A stretch of 20,566 nt of DNA from an uncultured Bacilli bacterium (GTDB taxonomy: Bacteria; Bacillota_I; Bacilli_A; RF39; UBA660): contig CAKORQ010000004.1 of the NCBI GenBank assembly GCA_934101445.1, positions 1-20,566 on the forward strand. Reading direction: 5' to 3'. Of the stretch, positions 13,203 through 20,566 are shown piece after piece. The notes under the pieces are model-generated. The model was not told the origin of the DNA. It did no database searches and saw nothing but the letters and a program-made list of their open reading frames with translations. The position numbers and the translations under genes are program-made. Each line of letters starts with the position of its first letter. The first letter of the stretch is position 1.

Positions 13203-15743
13203 CTAGCCTAAACTTTCGATTTCTTTTAAAACATTATTTAACATATCCGTTTCTTTTTGTAAATCAAGTCTTTCTTTTTCTACTATATTACTAGGAGCCT
13301 TCTTAACATAGTTTTCATTACTTAAAAGATTATTTCTTCTCTTAATACTGGCTTCTAAAGTTTCTTTTTTCTTTGTAAGTTCTTTTAATACTTCTTCTTT
13401 ATCTATATTATTATCATAACAAATATAAGCAGTAATATCATTAATACTTACTAAAATTTTGGTGTTTTTCTTACTTTCAGTAACTAACTTATCATCTAAT
13501 TTTAACATTTTAACGGCTAAATCATCTAAAGAAGCACTTTCTACTTCCAAATCTTTACCAATATTATTTTCTAACTTTTTATTTCTAAATAAAGTAATAA
13601 ACTCTAGTATTTTATCTACTTCTTTGGTATCTTCAGCAAAAATATATTCTTTTTCATACTTAGGATAATTTGCTATCATAATAGAATTACTATCTTTAAA
13701 TGGTAAGTTTTGATAAATTTCTTCAGTTACAAAAGGCATAAATGGATGCATAATCTTAATTATTCCTTCTAAAACTTTATATAAAACACTCTTAGTAGTT
13801 ATATCACTACTACTAAATTTAGCCATTTCTATATAGTTAGAACAGAAATCGTCCCAAATGAAATTATAAATTTCACTACCTACTAAGTTAAACTCATATT
13901 TATCCATATGTTTAATAGTACTATCAAGAACAGTTTCAAACTTCGTTAAAATCCATTTATCTTCTTTTTTTAGATTACTAAAATCTAGGGCTTTTAAATC
14001 ATTAATATTCATTAAAACAAAACGCGAAGCATTCCACATTTTATTAATAAAATTCCAAGTTGCTTTTAATTTTTCTTCATCGAAACGAAGGTCAGTGCCA
14101 AAGGCACAATCAGTTACTAAGTAATATCTTAAACTGTCGGCCCCATATACTTTTATCATATCCATTGGATCAATACCATTGCCTAAAGACTTACTCATTT
14201 TGCGGCCTTCTTTATCTCTTACAAGACCATGGATAATAACATCTTTAAAAGGACGAACGCCATTAAGTTCTAGAGATTGTAAAGTCATTCTATTAACCCA
14301 GAAAGGAATAATATCATACCCAGTAACTAGACAATCAGTTGGAAAATATCTTTTTAAATCTGCGGTTTGGTCAGGATAACCTAAAGTTGAGAAAGGCCAT
14401 AAGGCAGATGAAAACCAAGTATCTAAGACATCTTCATCTTGAACCCAGCCTTCACCATCAGGTGCTGTCTCGCCAACATAAACTTCTTCGCCGCGATACC
14501 AAGCTGGAATTCGATGTCCCCACCATAATTGACGGGAAATGCACCAGTCATAAGTAATTTCCATCCAATGATTCATAATTTTCTCAAAGCGAGGAGGAAT
14601 AAAGTTAACTTTAGTTTCTGGATTCTTTTGATTTTCTAAAACTTTATCAGCTAAAGGACGCATTTTTACAAACCATTGTTTTGAAAGATAAGGTTCAACT
14701 ACCGCCTCAGTTCTTTCGGAATGACCGACATTATGAACGATTTCTTCAACGCTAATAAGTAGTCCGGCTTCTTTTAAGTCGTTAACTAACTTTTCACGAC
14801 ATTCTTCTCTTGATAAACCTTGATATTTACCACAAACGGCATTCATAGTAGCATCTTTATTCATACAAACGATTCTTGGGAGATCATGTCTTAGACCAAC
14901 TTCATAGTCGTTAGGATCATGGGCTGGAGTTATCTTAACCACACCGGTTCCAAACTCAGGATCAGCATGATTATCAAATACTACAGGAACAACCCGATTA
15001 ACAACAGGAACAATAACATTTTTACCCTTTAAGTCTTGATATCTTTCATCACTAGGATTAACAGCTACAGCGGTATCGCCAAATAAAGTTTCGGGACGAG
15101 TCGTTGCTACTTCTAAATATCTATCTTCCCCTTCAATATAATATTTTAAGTGATAGAATGCCCCTTTATCCTCTTTATAAATAACTTCCTCACTTGACAA
15201 GGCTGTCATGGCCACTGGATCCCAGTTAATAATTCTCTCTCCTCGATAAATTAAACCTTTTTTATAGTAATCCACAAAAGTTTTAATAACGGCTTTATTT
15301 AAACCTTCATCTAAAGTAAATCTTTCTTTACTATAATCAACAGATAAGCCTAGTTTAGCCCATTGACTACGGATATTACCACCAAATTCATGGGTCCAAT
15401 CCCAGCAAGCCTCTAAGAACTTATCTCGACCAATGCTTCTTTTATCTAAACCTTGTTCTTTTAATCTTTTAACAACTTTGGCCTCGGTAGCAATGGCAGC
15501 ATGATCCATTCCGGGTAACCATAAGGCATCATAGCCTTGTAATCTTTTATATCTAATAATTACATCTTGAATAGTTGTATCATAAGCATGACCAATATGT
15601 AATTTACCGGTTACATTAGGAGGTGGTATTACTATACAATAAGGTAACTTATCCGTATTACCACTCTTAAAATAACCTTTATCTACCCAATTAGCATACT
15701 TTTTATCTTCAACACTTAAATGGTCATATTTTGTTTCTAACAT
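13203..15743 (-). CDS. valS: Valyl-tRNA synthetase
   Basis: A class I synthetase that charges tRNA-Val and hydrolyses mischarged Thr-tRNA. At 846 residues it is a normal bacterial length. The signature PPPNVTGKLHIGH (HIGH at 49-52) and KMSKS (515-519) are present. The CP1 editing domain shows TTRPETLFGDTAVAVNP (214-230) and the HDPNDYEVG block (275-283). DWCISRQLWWGHRIPAW and DVLDTWFSSALWP complete the catalytic core. The anticodon-binding domain follows, and the last 60 or so residues form the charged coiled coil that is characteristic of ValRS (KEELTKKKETLEAS-type, through RRNNLLSNENYVKKAPSNIV). The ATG at 15743 has AGAGG upstream. Expression is controlled by the T-box leader just before it. 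Confidence 0.97.
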   Translation of the reverse strand: MLETKYDHLSVEDKKYANWVDKGYFKSGNTDKLPYCIVIPPPNVTGKLHIGHAYDTTIQDVIIRYKRLQGYDALWLPGMDHAAIATEAKVVKRLKEQGLDKRSIGRDKFLEACWDWTHEFGGNIRSQWAKLGLSVDYSKERFTLDEGLNKAVIKTFVDYYKKGLIYRGERIINWDPVAMTALSSEEVIYKEDKGAFYHLKYYIEGEDRYLEVATTRPETLFGDTAVAVNPSDERYQDLKGKNVIVPVVNRVVPVVFDNHADPEFGTGVVKITPAHDPNDYEVGLRHDLPRIVCMNKDATMNAVCGKYQGLSREECREKLVNDLKEAGLLISVEEIVHNVGHSERTEAVVEPYLSKQWFVKMRPLADKVLENQKNPETKVNFIPPRFEKIMNHWMEITYDWCISRQLWWGHRIPAWYRGEEVYVGETAPDGEGWVQDEDVLDTWFSSALWPFSTLGYPDQTADLKRYFPTDCLVTGYDIIPFWVNRMTLQSLELNGVRPFKDVIIHGLVRDKEGRKMSKSLGNGIDPMDMIKVYGADSLRYYLVTDCAFGTDLRFDEEKLKATWNFINKMWNASRFVLMNINDLKALDFSNLKKEDKWILTKFETVLDSTIKHMDKYEFNLVGSEIYNFIWDDFCSNYIEMAKFSSSDITTKSVLYKVLEGIIKIMHPFMPFVTEEIYQNLPFKDSNSIMIANYPKYEKEYIFAEDTKEVDKILEFITLFRNKKLENNIGKDLEVESASLDDLAVKMLKLDDKLVTESKKNTKILVSINDITAYICYDNNIDKEEVLKELTKKKETLEASIKRRNNLLSNENYVKKAPSNIVEKERLDLQKETDMLNNVLKEIESLG

Positions 15744-15961
15744 ATCTAATACCTCTTTCTAAAATACAAAAAAGCCATAAACATAAGGACGAAATCTCGC
15801 GGTACCACCTTATTTTATGACTAATCATACACTCTCCTTCTTAACGCGAAGAAACGGTTTATACTCCAAAGCAACCTTCTTACCCTTTAATAACTTGTTT
15901 GCACCCACCACAAGCTCTCTTAATATCAAAAGAATAATACTCCTCTTTTTCAACATATCTA
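15744..15961 (-). promoter_or_regulatory. T-box riboswitch of valS (Val specifier GUU)
   Basis: The leader carries the T-box AAGGTGGTACCGCG (15811-15798), whose UGGU pairs with the uncharged tRNA 3' end. Stem I is clear from AGAGAGCTTGTGGTGGGTGC, the AGTA of the loop-E side near its base, and GAAGGTTG with GUU (15875-15873) in the specifier position after GAA-N. GUU is a Val codon, agreeing with valS. A terminator follows: CATAAAATAAGG (15819-15808) pairs with CCTTATGTTTATG (15788-15776, one bulge) before GC and six T's (15773-15768). The known mechanism is read-through when tRNA-Val is uncharged. Confidence 0.93.
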
Positions 15962-15967
15962 TTTCGT

Positions 15968-15996
15968 ATTATAAATAATTTTTTTACTTTTGTCCA
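15968..15996 (-). promoter_or_regulatory. Promoter of the valS T-box transcript
   Basis: On the minus strand, TGGACA (15991-15996), 17 nt, TATAAT (15968-15973). The -35 box lies inside the last codons of the upstream 409-residue gene, so the two genes are packed without a separate intergenic promoter region. Confidence 0.8.
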
Positions 15997-17213
15997 CCTA
16001 AAATTCGGGCTAATTTTTTTATAATACCATCTTGTTCTTTTTTCATCTCTTCATGATACTCGCATGTCTCACATTTTACTGGTTTACTAACATATCTTTT
16101 AATTAAGCCATATCTTTCTAAGATATTAACAATTTTCTTATTTAAATTATCATCAGAATTATTTAAAAAGCCATCATCATGATCTAACTTATTTAAATAA
16201 TCCAAAACTTCTTTACCTGAAATATCTGAATGAGCATTTACAAATAAACAAGCATTAGCCACTCTTCCTAAAGAATCAACAGTTGTAAAACCTGATTCTA
16301 ATAAAATCTTACTAATCGGTACTTGATTTACACTCGCCCCATTATAGTAGGCAACTATATCTTCTTTTTTTAATTTTAACCCGTCCATAACTTCTTTTAA
16401 CTTTGGAGATTCTATGCGGTCAATTATTCTACTTTTTAAAAATTCATAATTATTTTCTGACTCAACCCCAACTTCTTTGGGAAAACTTTGTAATATGCAA
16501 CTAGCATTTACCGCATTATCTCTATTATACATTAAATCCGCATCAAAATATTGCCCATAGAATAAATAATAATTTCTTAATAATTCTTTTTCTTTATTAT
16601 TTAAAGTTGGTAAATCTTCTCTAAATTTTCCTTGTTCTTCTAGAATATATGGATAATCATCAATTACCCCATATCCTCTTAATAATTGGACAATATAATG
16701 TGCCAAATGAATATTTCTTTTACCTTTAATTGTATCTATAAGTTCTTCTTCCTCTGTCTTAGGTTTCATTTCCTCTTCCAAAAAGTCTTCTAACTCTTTT
16801 TTAGTCTTACGAGTCCCTCGGCTAAACAAACAAGCTTTAGCAAATAAAGCATAATCTTTAGAAGTCAAAATACCTTGATCACTTGATAAATCAATATCTG
16901 GATTAGTACAAGCTACTGTTATAGGCATAAAGTAAGCATTAGAAATATTTTCATTAAATTCTTTTACTTCATCACAAGCTTGACTTAATTTCGTAAGTTC
17001 TGTATCCAAAGTATTGGAAAATACTCCATCAACACTAAGCTTAAAATCAGTTATTTCACTTACCCTTGTTCCAACACTACTAGGTAATGTTTGTAAAATA
17101 CAATAAATATTTTGAAAATCTTGTATACTATCCAAATCTAAAACATCAAAGTCTTTAGCAAAAAAGGCTTTATATAATATTAATAATTGTTTTTCTCTAT
17201 CTGTTAATTCCAT
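15984..17213 (-). CDS. Uncharacterised 409-residue protein: two tandem repeats and a CxxCxxH tail
   Basis: Unrecognised. The protein is built from two related halves, about 3-186 and 204-374. Matching pairs are LTDREKQLLILYKAFF / LNNKEKELLRNYYLFY, CILQTLPSSVG / CILQSFPKEVG, FAKACLFSRGTRKTKKELEDFL / VANACLFVNAHSDISGKEVLDYL, and YIVQLLRGYGVIDDY / IVNILERYGLIKRY. A C-terminal CETCEYHE (C381, C384, H387) looks like a partial metal site, followed by a basic helix KKLARILGGQK. No signal peptide or membrane segment is seen. The ATG at 17213 has a strong GAGAGGTGAT. It lies downstream of two paralogous unknown genes with about 46 nt between and a possible promoter. The valS -35 box overlaps its end. 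Confidence 0.82.
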   Translation of the reverse strand: MELTDREKQLLILYKAFFAKDFDVLDLDSIQDFQNIYCILQTLPSSVGTRVSEITDFKLSVDGVFSNTLDTELTKLSQACDEVKEFNENISNAYFMPITVACTNPDIDLSSDQGILTSKDYALFAKACLFSRGTRKTKKELEDFLEEEMKPKTEEEELIDTIKGKRNIHLAHYIVQLLRGYGVIDDYPYILEEQGKFREDLPTLNNKEKELLRNYYLFYGQYFDADLMYNRDNAVNASCILQSFPKEVGVESENNYEFLKSRIIDRIESPKLKEVMDGLKLKKEDIVAYYNGASVNQVPISKILLESGFTTVDSLGRVANACLFVNAHSDISGKEVLDYLNKLDHDDGFLNNSDDNLNKKIVNILERYGLIKRYVSKPVKCETCEYHEEMKKEQDGIIKKLARILGGQK

Positions 17214-17233
17214 CTAAATCACCTCTCGTATAA

Positions 17234-17239
17234 ATTATA
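17234..17239 (-). promoter_or_regulatory. Possible -10 box before the two-repeat gene
   Basis: A perfect TATAAT on the minus strand lies 20 nt upstream of the start. The best -35 at 17 nt (TGATAT) is poor. The gene may also be read through from the genes upstream. Confidence 0.4.
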
Positions 17240-17259
17240 TTAGCACACATTTTTTAATA

Positions 17260-18483
17260 TCACGCAATTTTTTTAAACTTTTTGCCACTTTTTTCAAAAT
17301 TTACATTAATTTTACCATCTCTTATTAATCTAAGGGCTTTATTATGGCTCTTAGCAAGATGATAATTACTTACTAAACTATCAATCATAAAGTAATCAAA
17401 ATCTTCCTTAGTATAACCATATCCTTCCCCAATTTCGGGAACTAAATAAAAATTATTTCTAATATCTTCTAAAGAAACTTGTTTTAAAGAATCGGCATTT
17501 TCTACTAAGTAAGCCCACATTTCTTGATATCTAATATCAATACTACCTAAATAAGCCCCTATTAAATCATTATTCTCTTTTAAAGAAGCCATCATAAGAG
17601 CATTTTGCATTTGTTTTTCTAAACTACTTCTAGCATTAAGGCTATAATTATTTCTTTTAAGTAACTCTAAAAAAGTTCTAGGAGCACATAAATGTTTAAC
17701 AACTCCCCCTTTAATATAATATTCTAATTCCTTCGTCTCAGTATACATTAAAGTAGTACCCTTTTTATATTCTTTTTCGGTTTCGGTAACAATTTCTTTT
17801 GTTAATTCATTTCGATATTTAGTATTATAATTATCTATAAAATTATCCCAACTATCCATATTACTAAGACCAACTCTATTAACAAGAATCGTCATTCCAT
17901 CTTTAATTGTTTCTTTAGTAACTATCCCTTCAACCATAAGTTTACTAAAATAACTAGCATTACCTAAAATTCCTAAATACGATACATTTATTAATGACGA
18001 GTCTTCTTTTGGAATATAATAACCATCTAATAACTTGCAAATCATTTCTTGTAGTTCATAAGATTCTGCAAATTTTTCTTTATCTCTTAAACTTAATGTT
18101 TCTTCAAATCTTCTATCATGTGATGAATCTTGCATCACTTTTACTACAATAGCATTACTTAAGGGATTCTTAAATTCCATAAAACCTAAAAACATAACCA
18201 GATTAGGACACACTACTTTTTTAGTATTAATATGCCCTACTTTTGTTTTTAAATCATTTAATTCCTTAATAAAACCATTAAGTACAATAAGAACAGGGTT
18301 CATTTGCTTATCTTTAAGATTGCCATTACTAATAGCCCCAAGTAAATTACTACTCAAGCCTTTATTCCTGTAACCTTTTGTAGAAACATCTTTTTTGATA
18401 AGTTCATAAGCCGTAATTGCCATATCAATACTATTTTTAAAATCTTCTATTGCTTCATTTGGTATTATATATTTTGTTTTCAT
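17260..18483 (-). CDS. Uncharacterised 407-residue protein, paralogue of the preceding gene
   Basis: Unrecognised. It shares with the 373-residue neighbour a conserved C-terminal half: LEYYIKGGVVKHLCAPRTFL, then ELLKRNNYS, and further on IRNNFYLVPEIGEGYGY. The neighbour has IKYYMDGGKVLHLCDPKEFY, DLLIQNGYS and IYNYFYMVAGIDDGYGY. The N-terminal halves are helical and much less alike. It ends in a Lys-rich tail (EKSGKKFKKIA). No signal peptide or membrane segment is visible. The ATG at 18483 lies 1 nt after the stop of the upstream gene, and its Shine-Dalgarno AAGGAAG is inside that gene's last codons, so translation is probably coupled. It is the only gene here ending in TGA; a TAA follows two codons later. 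Confidence 0.82.
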   Translation of the reverse strand: MKTKYIIPNEAIEDFKNSIDMAITAYELIKKDVSTKGYRNKGLSSNLLGAISNGNLKDKQMNPVLIVLNGFIKELNDLKTKVGHINTKKVVCPNLVMFLGFMEFKNPLSNAIVVKVMQDSSHDRRFEETLSLRDKEKFAESYELQEMICKLLDGYYIPKEDSSLINVSYLGILGNASYFSKLMVEGIVTKETIKDGMTILVNRVGLSNMDSWDNFIDNYNTKYRNELTKEIVTETEKEYKKGTTLMYTETKELEYYIKGGVVKHLCAPRTFLELLKRNNYSLNARSSLEKQMQNALMMASLKENNDLIGAYLGSIDIRYQEMWAYLVENADSLKQVSLEDIRNNFYLVPEIGEGYGYTKEDFDYFMIDSLVSNYHLAKSHNKALRLIRDGKINVNFEKSGKKFKKIA

Positions 18484-18484
18484 T

Positions 18485-19606
18485 TTACATCTTCCTTTCT
18501 AAAGATTTATCCATTTTAGGACCATCCATTCTTGCATATAAGATATCTAGTTCCATTACCATTAATTCTAAAATATCAGCATTACTATATCCATAACCAT
18601 CATCAATTCCGGCAACCATATAAAAATAATTATAAATATCTTTTAAAAGATCACGGGGACAAAATTGAGCCTTACTCCAGACATATTCCCACTTCTGTTG
18701 CGATTCTATATTATTTTTCAAAGCCTTACTTACTAGTTCAAACCTTTTAATCTCATCATCTAAATATTTAATTTCTTTAATCATCTTTTTTAACATGCTA
18801 TAACAAGCCTTAGAACTATACCCATTCTGAATTAATAAATCATAAAATTCTTTAGGATCACATAAATGTAAGACCTTACCGCCATCCATATAATATTTAA
18901 TCTCGTTATTTTCTGTAAAAACCGGCGTATTATTTAAAACCAGTTCTTTTTTCTCATTATTTTTTTTAGTATATAAAAGATAACTACTAGGTAAGTCTTC
19001 TAAACTATTTTTCATATATAAAACTTGGTTTTCTATTCTTTTTGCATTATTATTATTACCAGTTAAATACTGAATTACTAGATAACCATTTTGTAAATAT
19101 TTTTGATACAAATCTAAAAATGTTTTCGTATTACTTTCCTTAATTTTATTATCATCCCCCTTTATCTGATATTCCTCTATTAAAGAGGCCATGCCTTCTT
19201 CTAAAGGACCATTAAAGCCCTTATTATTAAACTTAGCATTGCTTTTAATAACATCTAAAATTATCATTGCCGCAAAATCATTTTCGGTTTTTAAAGAGGC
19301 TACAATAACATCAAATAAAGGAATATATTCTTTAATAACCCCTTCATTATAAGAATTAATTAACTTATCTATTGTTAATTCTAACTTCGTAATAATATTT
19401 AAAATTAAGTTACATAAGTCAAATTTACACTTAATTTCTTCTTCTTCCTCTTTATTTTTTAAAGCCCCATCACTTATTAGAAATTGGGTACTAATTTTTT
19501 CTTTTTCTTTATTAGTATTATTTTTTATAGCCCTTAAATTTATTTTAGTATCTTTTAATACATCAATAAAACTTCTTATAGTACTTTTAGGTATTTTATA
19601 TTCCAT
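18485..19606 (-). CDS. Uncharacterised 373-residue protein, first gene of a paralogous pair
   Basis: Unrecognised. A helical, charged protein. The N-terminus (MEYKIPKSTIRSFIDVLKDT) aligns with that of its neighbour (MKTKYIIPNEAIEDFKNSID). The C-terminal half carries the shared signature YY[IM].GG.V.HLC.P..F..LL..N.YS, then FY[LM]V..I..GYGY. The central part differs. No membrane segment or signal peptide is seen. The ATG at 19606 has only a weak Shine-Dalgarno (AAAGTGA). Transcription likely starts about 80 nt upstream at the TTGACA promoter (19695-19722). It is divergent from prsA. The gene pair plus the two-repeat gene may form an operon of unknown function. Confidence 0.82.
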   Translation of the reverse strand: MEYKIPKSTIRSFIDVLKDTKINLRAIKNNTNKEKEKISTQFLISDGALKNKEEEEEIKCKFDLCNLILNIITKLELTIDKLINSYNEGVIKEYIPLFDVIVASLKTENDFAAMIILDVIKSNAKFNNKGFNGPLEEGMASLIEEYQIKGDDNKIKESNTKTFLDLYQKYLQNGYLVIQYLTGNNNNAKRIENQVLYMKNSLEDLPSSYLLYTKKNNEKKELVLNNTPVFTENNEIKYYMDGGKVLHLCDPKEFYDLLIQNGYSSKACYSMLKKMIKEIKYLDDEIKRFELVSKALKNNIESQQKWEYVWSKAQFCPRDLLKDIYNYFYMVAGIDDGYGYSNADILELMVMELDILYARMDGPKMDKSLERKM

Positions 19607-19694
19607 TATTATTCACTTTCTTTATTTAATCATCTTAATTTCCTAATAACATTTTTCTAAAAACACTAGTAGTAAACATTAATTAGGGATTTTT

Positions 19695-19722
19695 ATTCTA
19701 TCATTTCTACCTTAATTGTCAA
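19695..19722 (-). promoter_or_regulatory. Promoter of the paralogous gene pair
   Basis: On the minus strand, a perfect TTGACA (19717-19722), 16 nt, TAGAAT (19695-19700), with a TG one base upstream of the -10 box. About 85 nt of untranslated leader follows, AT-rich and without a recognised motif. Confidence 0.7.
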
Positions 19723-19855
19723 CCTAATTTAGAAAAAAAGTAAGCCTAAATTCTGACAATTGTTTTCAAAATGTAAAAAACACTTTCAAAAGTCCGAAAT
19801 ATAAGCAAAATTTAGCCAAAATAAAGAAAACTTATAGTAACACTCCTTGCAAATA

Positions 19856-19864
19856 TGCTATAAT
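19856..19864 (+). promoter_or_regulatory. Extended -10 promoter of prsA
   Basis: TGC-TATAAT (-10 at 19859-19864) lies 20 nt before the ATG. The -35 region is weak. A strong GAGGAGAG Shine-Dalgarno site follows at 19871-19878. Confidence 0.65.
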
Positions 19865-19884
19865 GCTTTAGAGGAGAGATTAAA

Positions 19885-20566
19885 ATGAATAAGAAAATAC
19901 AAAAAGTAGTTGCTCTTAGTATTGCCAGTATGACATTACTTAGTGGCTGTGGGGCTAAAACAATACCAACTTTAAATGATGGAAGCCAGGCTATTGTTAC
20001 CTTCAAAGATGATGTTAAGATTAGTATTAACGACTTTTATACCAAAATGAAAGATCGTTACGGTACTGAGGTTATCCTTAATATGATTGATAAGATGATC
20101 CTAGAAAAGAAGTATGCCAATGCCATAGAAGATGCCAAAAAGAATGCTGATTCAGTTATGAGTCAATTAGAGGCTAGTTATGGTGATAAATTACTTAGCG
20201 CTATCCAAACTTATACGGGATATCAAACTCTTGATGAATATAAGGATTATGTATACTTAAGTTACTTGCAAAATAAAGCCGCTGAAGATTATGCCAAAGA
20301 AAATATTAGTGAAAAAGAAATCAAAAAATATTATAATGATGAAATTAAACCTGATATTAAAGTTTCGCATATTTTAATTAGTGTAAACTACGCTTCTGAT
20401 GCTTCTGATGATGATAAGACTAAGGCTAAAAACGAGGCTAAGGCTAAAGCTCAAGAAGCCCTAGATAAACTAAAGGCTGCTGATAAGAGTAAGATTGCCG
20501 AAACATTTAGCGAACTAGCAAAAGAGTATTCTAATGATGATTCTTCTAAAGACGATGGCGGTAACT
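19885..20566 (+). CDS. prsA: PrsA-type foldase lipoprotein (parvulin peptidyl-prolyl isomerase), cut by window end
   Basis: The frame runs from ATG 19885 to the right window edge without a stop (227 complete codons), so the C-terminus is missing. The N-terminus is a lipoprotein signal: MNKKIQKVV, a hydrophobic core, and lipobox LSGC with C22 as the lipidated residue. A SurA/PrsA-like helical domain follows (SINDFYTKMKDRYG to YYNDEIKPD). The parvulin domain then begins at IKVSHILIS (about residue 160) and includes FSELAKEYSNDDSSKDDGGN, the usual lead-in to the GG-L-G-F motif. PrsA helps exported proteins fold on the outer face of the membrane. An insertion of Asp/Lys/Ala-rich sequence after HILIS is common in such proteins. 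Strong Shine-Dalgarno and extended -10 promoter. Confidence 0.93.
   Translation, partial: MNKKIQKVVALSIASMTLLSGCGAKTIPTLNDGSQAIVTFKDDVKISINDFYTKMKDRYGTEVILNMIDKMILEKKYANAIEDAKKNADSVMSQLEASYGDKLLSAIQTYTGYQTLDEYKDYVYLSYLQNKAAEDYAKENISEKEIKKYYNDEIKPDIKVSHILISVNYASDASDDDKTKAKNEAKAKAQEALDKLKAADKSKIAETFSELAKEYSNDDSSKDDGGN

Noticed and set aside
13459..14557. Three plus-strand frames opposite valS
   Set aside because: The valS frame carries all synthetase motifs through this stretch; these are complementary-strand by-products.
19812..20006. A minus-strand 64-codon frame across the start of prsA
   Set aside because: It lies antisense to the prsA promoter and lipoprotein signal, has no Shine-Dalgarno site, and its sequence is not protein-like.
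1..20566. Mycoplasma-type genetic code (TGA for Trp)
   Set aside because: Conserved Trp positions in ValRS, ProRS and others are TGG, and the long housekeeping frames contain no internal TGA. One gene ends in TGA followed two codons later by TAA, so that single case is not decisive alone.
1..20566. CRISPR arrays, tRNA or rRNA genes, prophage modules, insertion-sequence ends
   Set aside because: I looked for regularly spaced repeats, cloverleaf-like segments, transposase frames and terminal inverted repeats and saw none beyond the Rpn-like gene.

Overview
This is an AT-rich bacterial chromosome segment. Its bL19, bL20, bL35, IF3, FtsA, FtsZ and PrsA sequences, T-box control of valS and AG-rich Shine-Dalgarno sites point to a low-GC member of the Bacillota. 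Two features suggest a deep Bacilli lineage related to Mollicutes, of the kind found in gut metagenomes (an inference, not proven): the short archaeal/eukaryote-type ProRS and the strong bias to TAA stops. Conserved tryptophans are read from TGG and the long housekeeping frames contain no internal TGA, so the ordinary bacterial code fits.

Layout. 1-631 (+) is the C-terminal part of an Rpn/PD-(D/E)XK recombination-promoting nuclease, cut by the window edge. It is followed by a decayed partial copy of its own 3' end (662-872) and a bidirectional terminator. From 932 to 19606 almost everything is on the minus strand, so transcription runs right to left. In order of transcription the blocks are: (a) 19606-15984, two adjacent paralogous unknown genes, then an unknown gene made of two tandem repeats plus a CxxCxxH motif; (b) a valyl T-box leader and valS; (c) proS; (d) rplS with an L19-type leader, and a coiled-coil gene; (e) infC-rpmI-rplT behind an attenuator leader; (f) a long disordered acidic protein with a C-terminal membrane anchor, and a DUF3592 membrane protein; (g) ftsA-ftsZ with a membrane metallophosphoesterase close behind; (h) a large unknown helical protein. 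Two plus-strand genes break the pattern: a small HEPN-like ORF at 11034-11522, and prsA, starting at 19885 and cut by the right edge.

Functionally the window is mainly translation (L19, L20, L35, IF3, ValRS, ProRS) and cell division (FtsA, FtsZ), with envelope functions around them (PrsA, DUF3592, phosphoesterase). Three cis-regulatory RNAs can be read directly or nearly so. The infC leader has mutually exclusive pairing, and IF3 appears to start at AUA. The valS T-box has a GUU specifier. The rplS leader is structured. The most likely undescribed material is the 15984-19606 cluster and the 604-residue anchored disordered protein beside the divisome genes.
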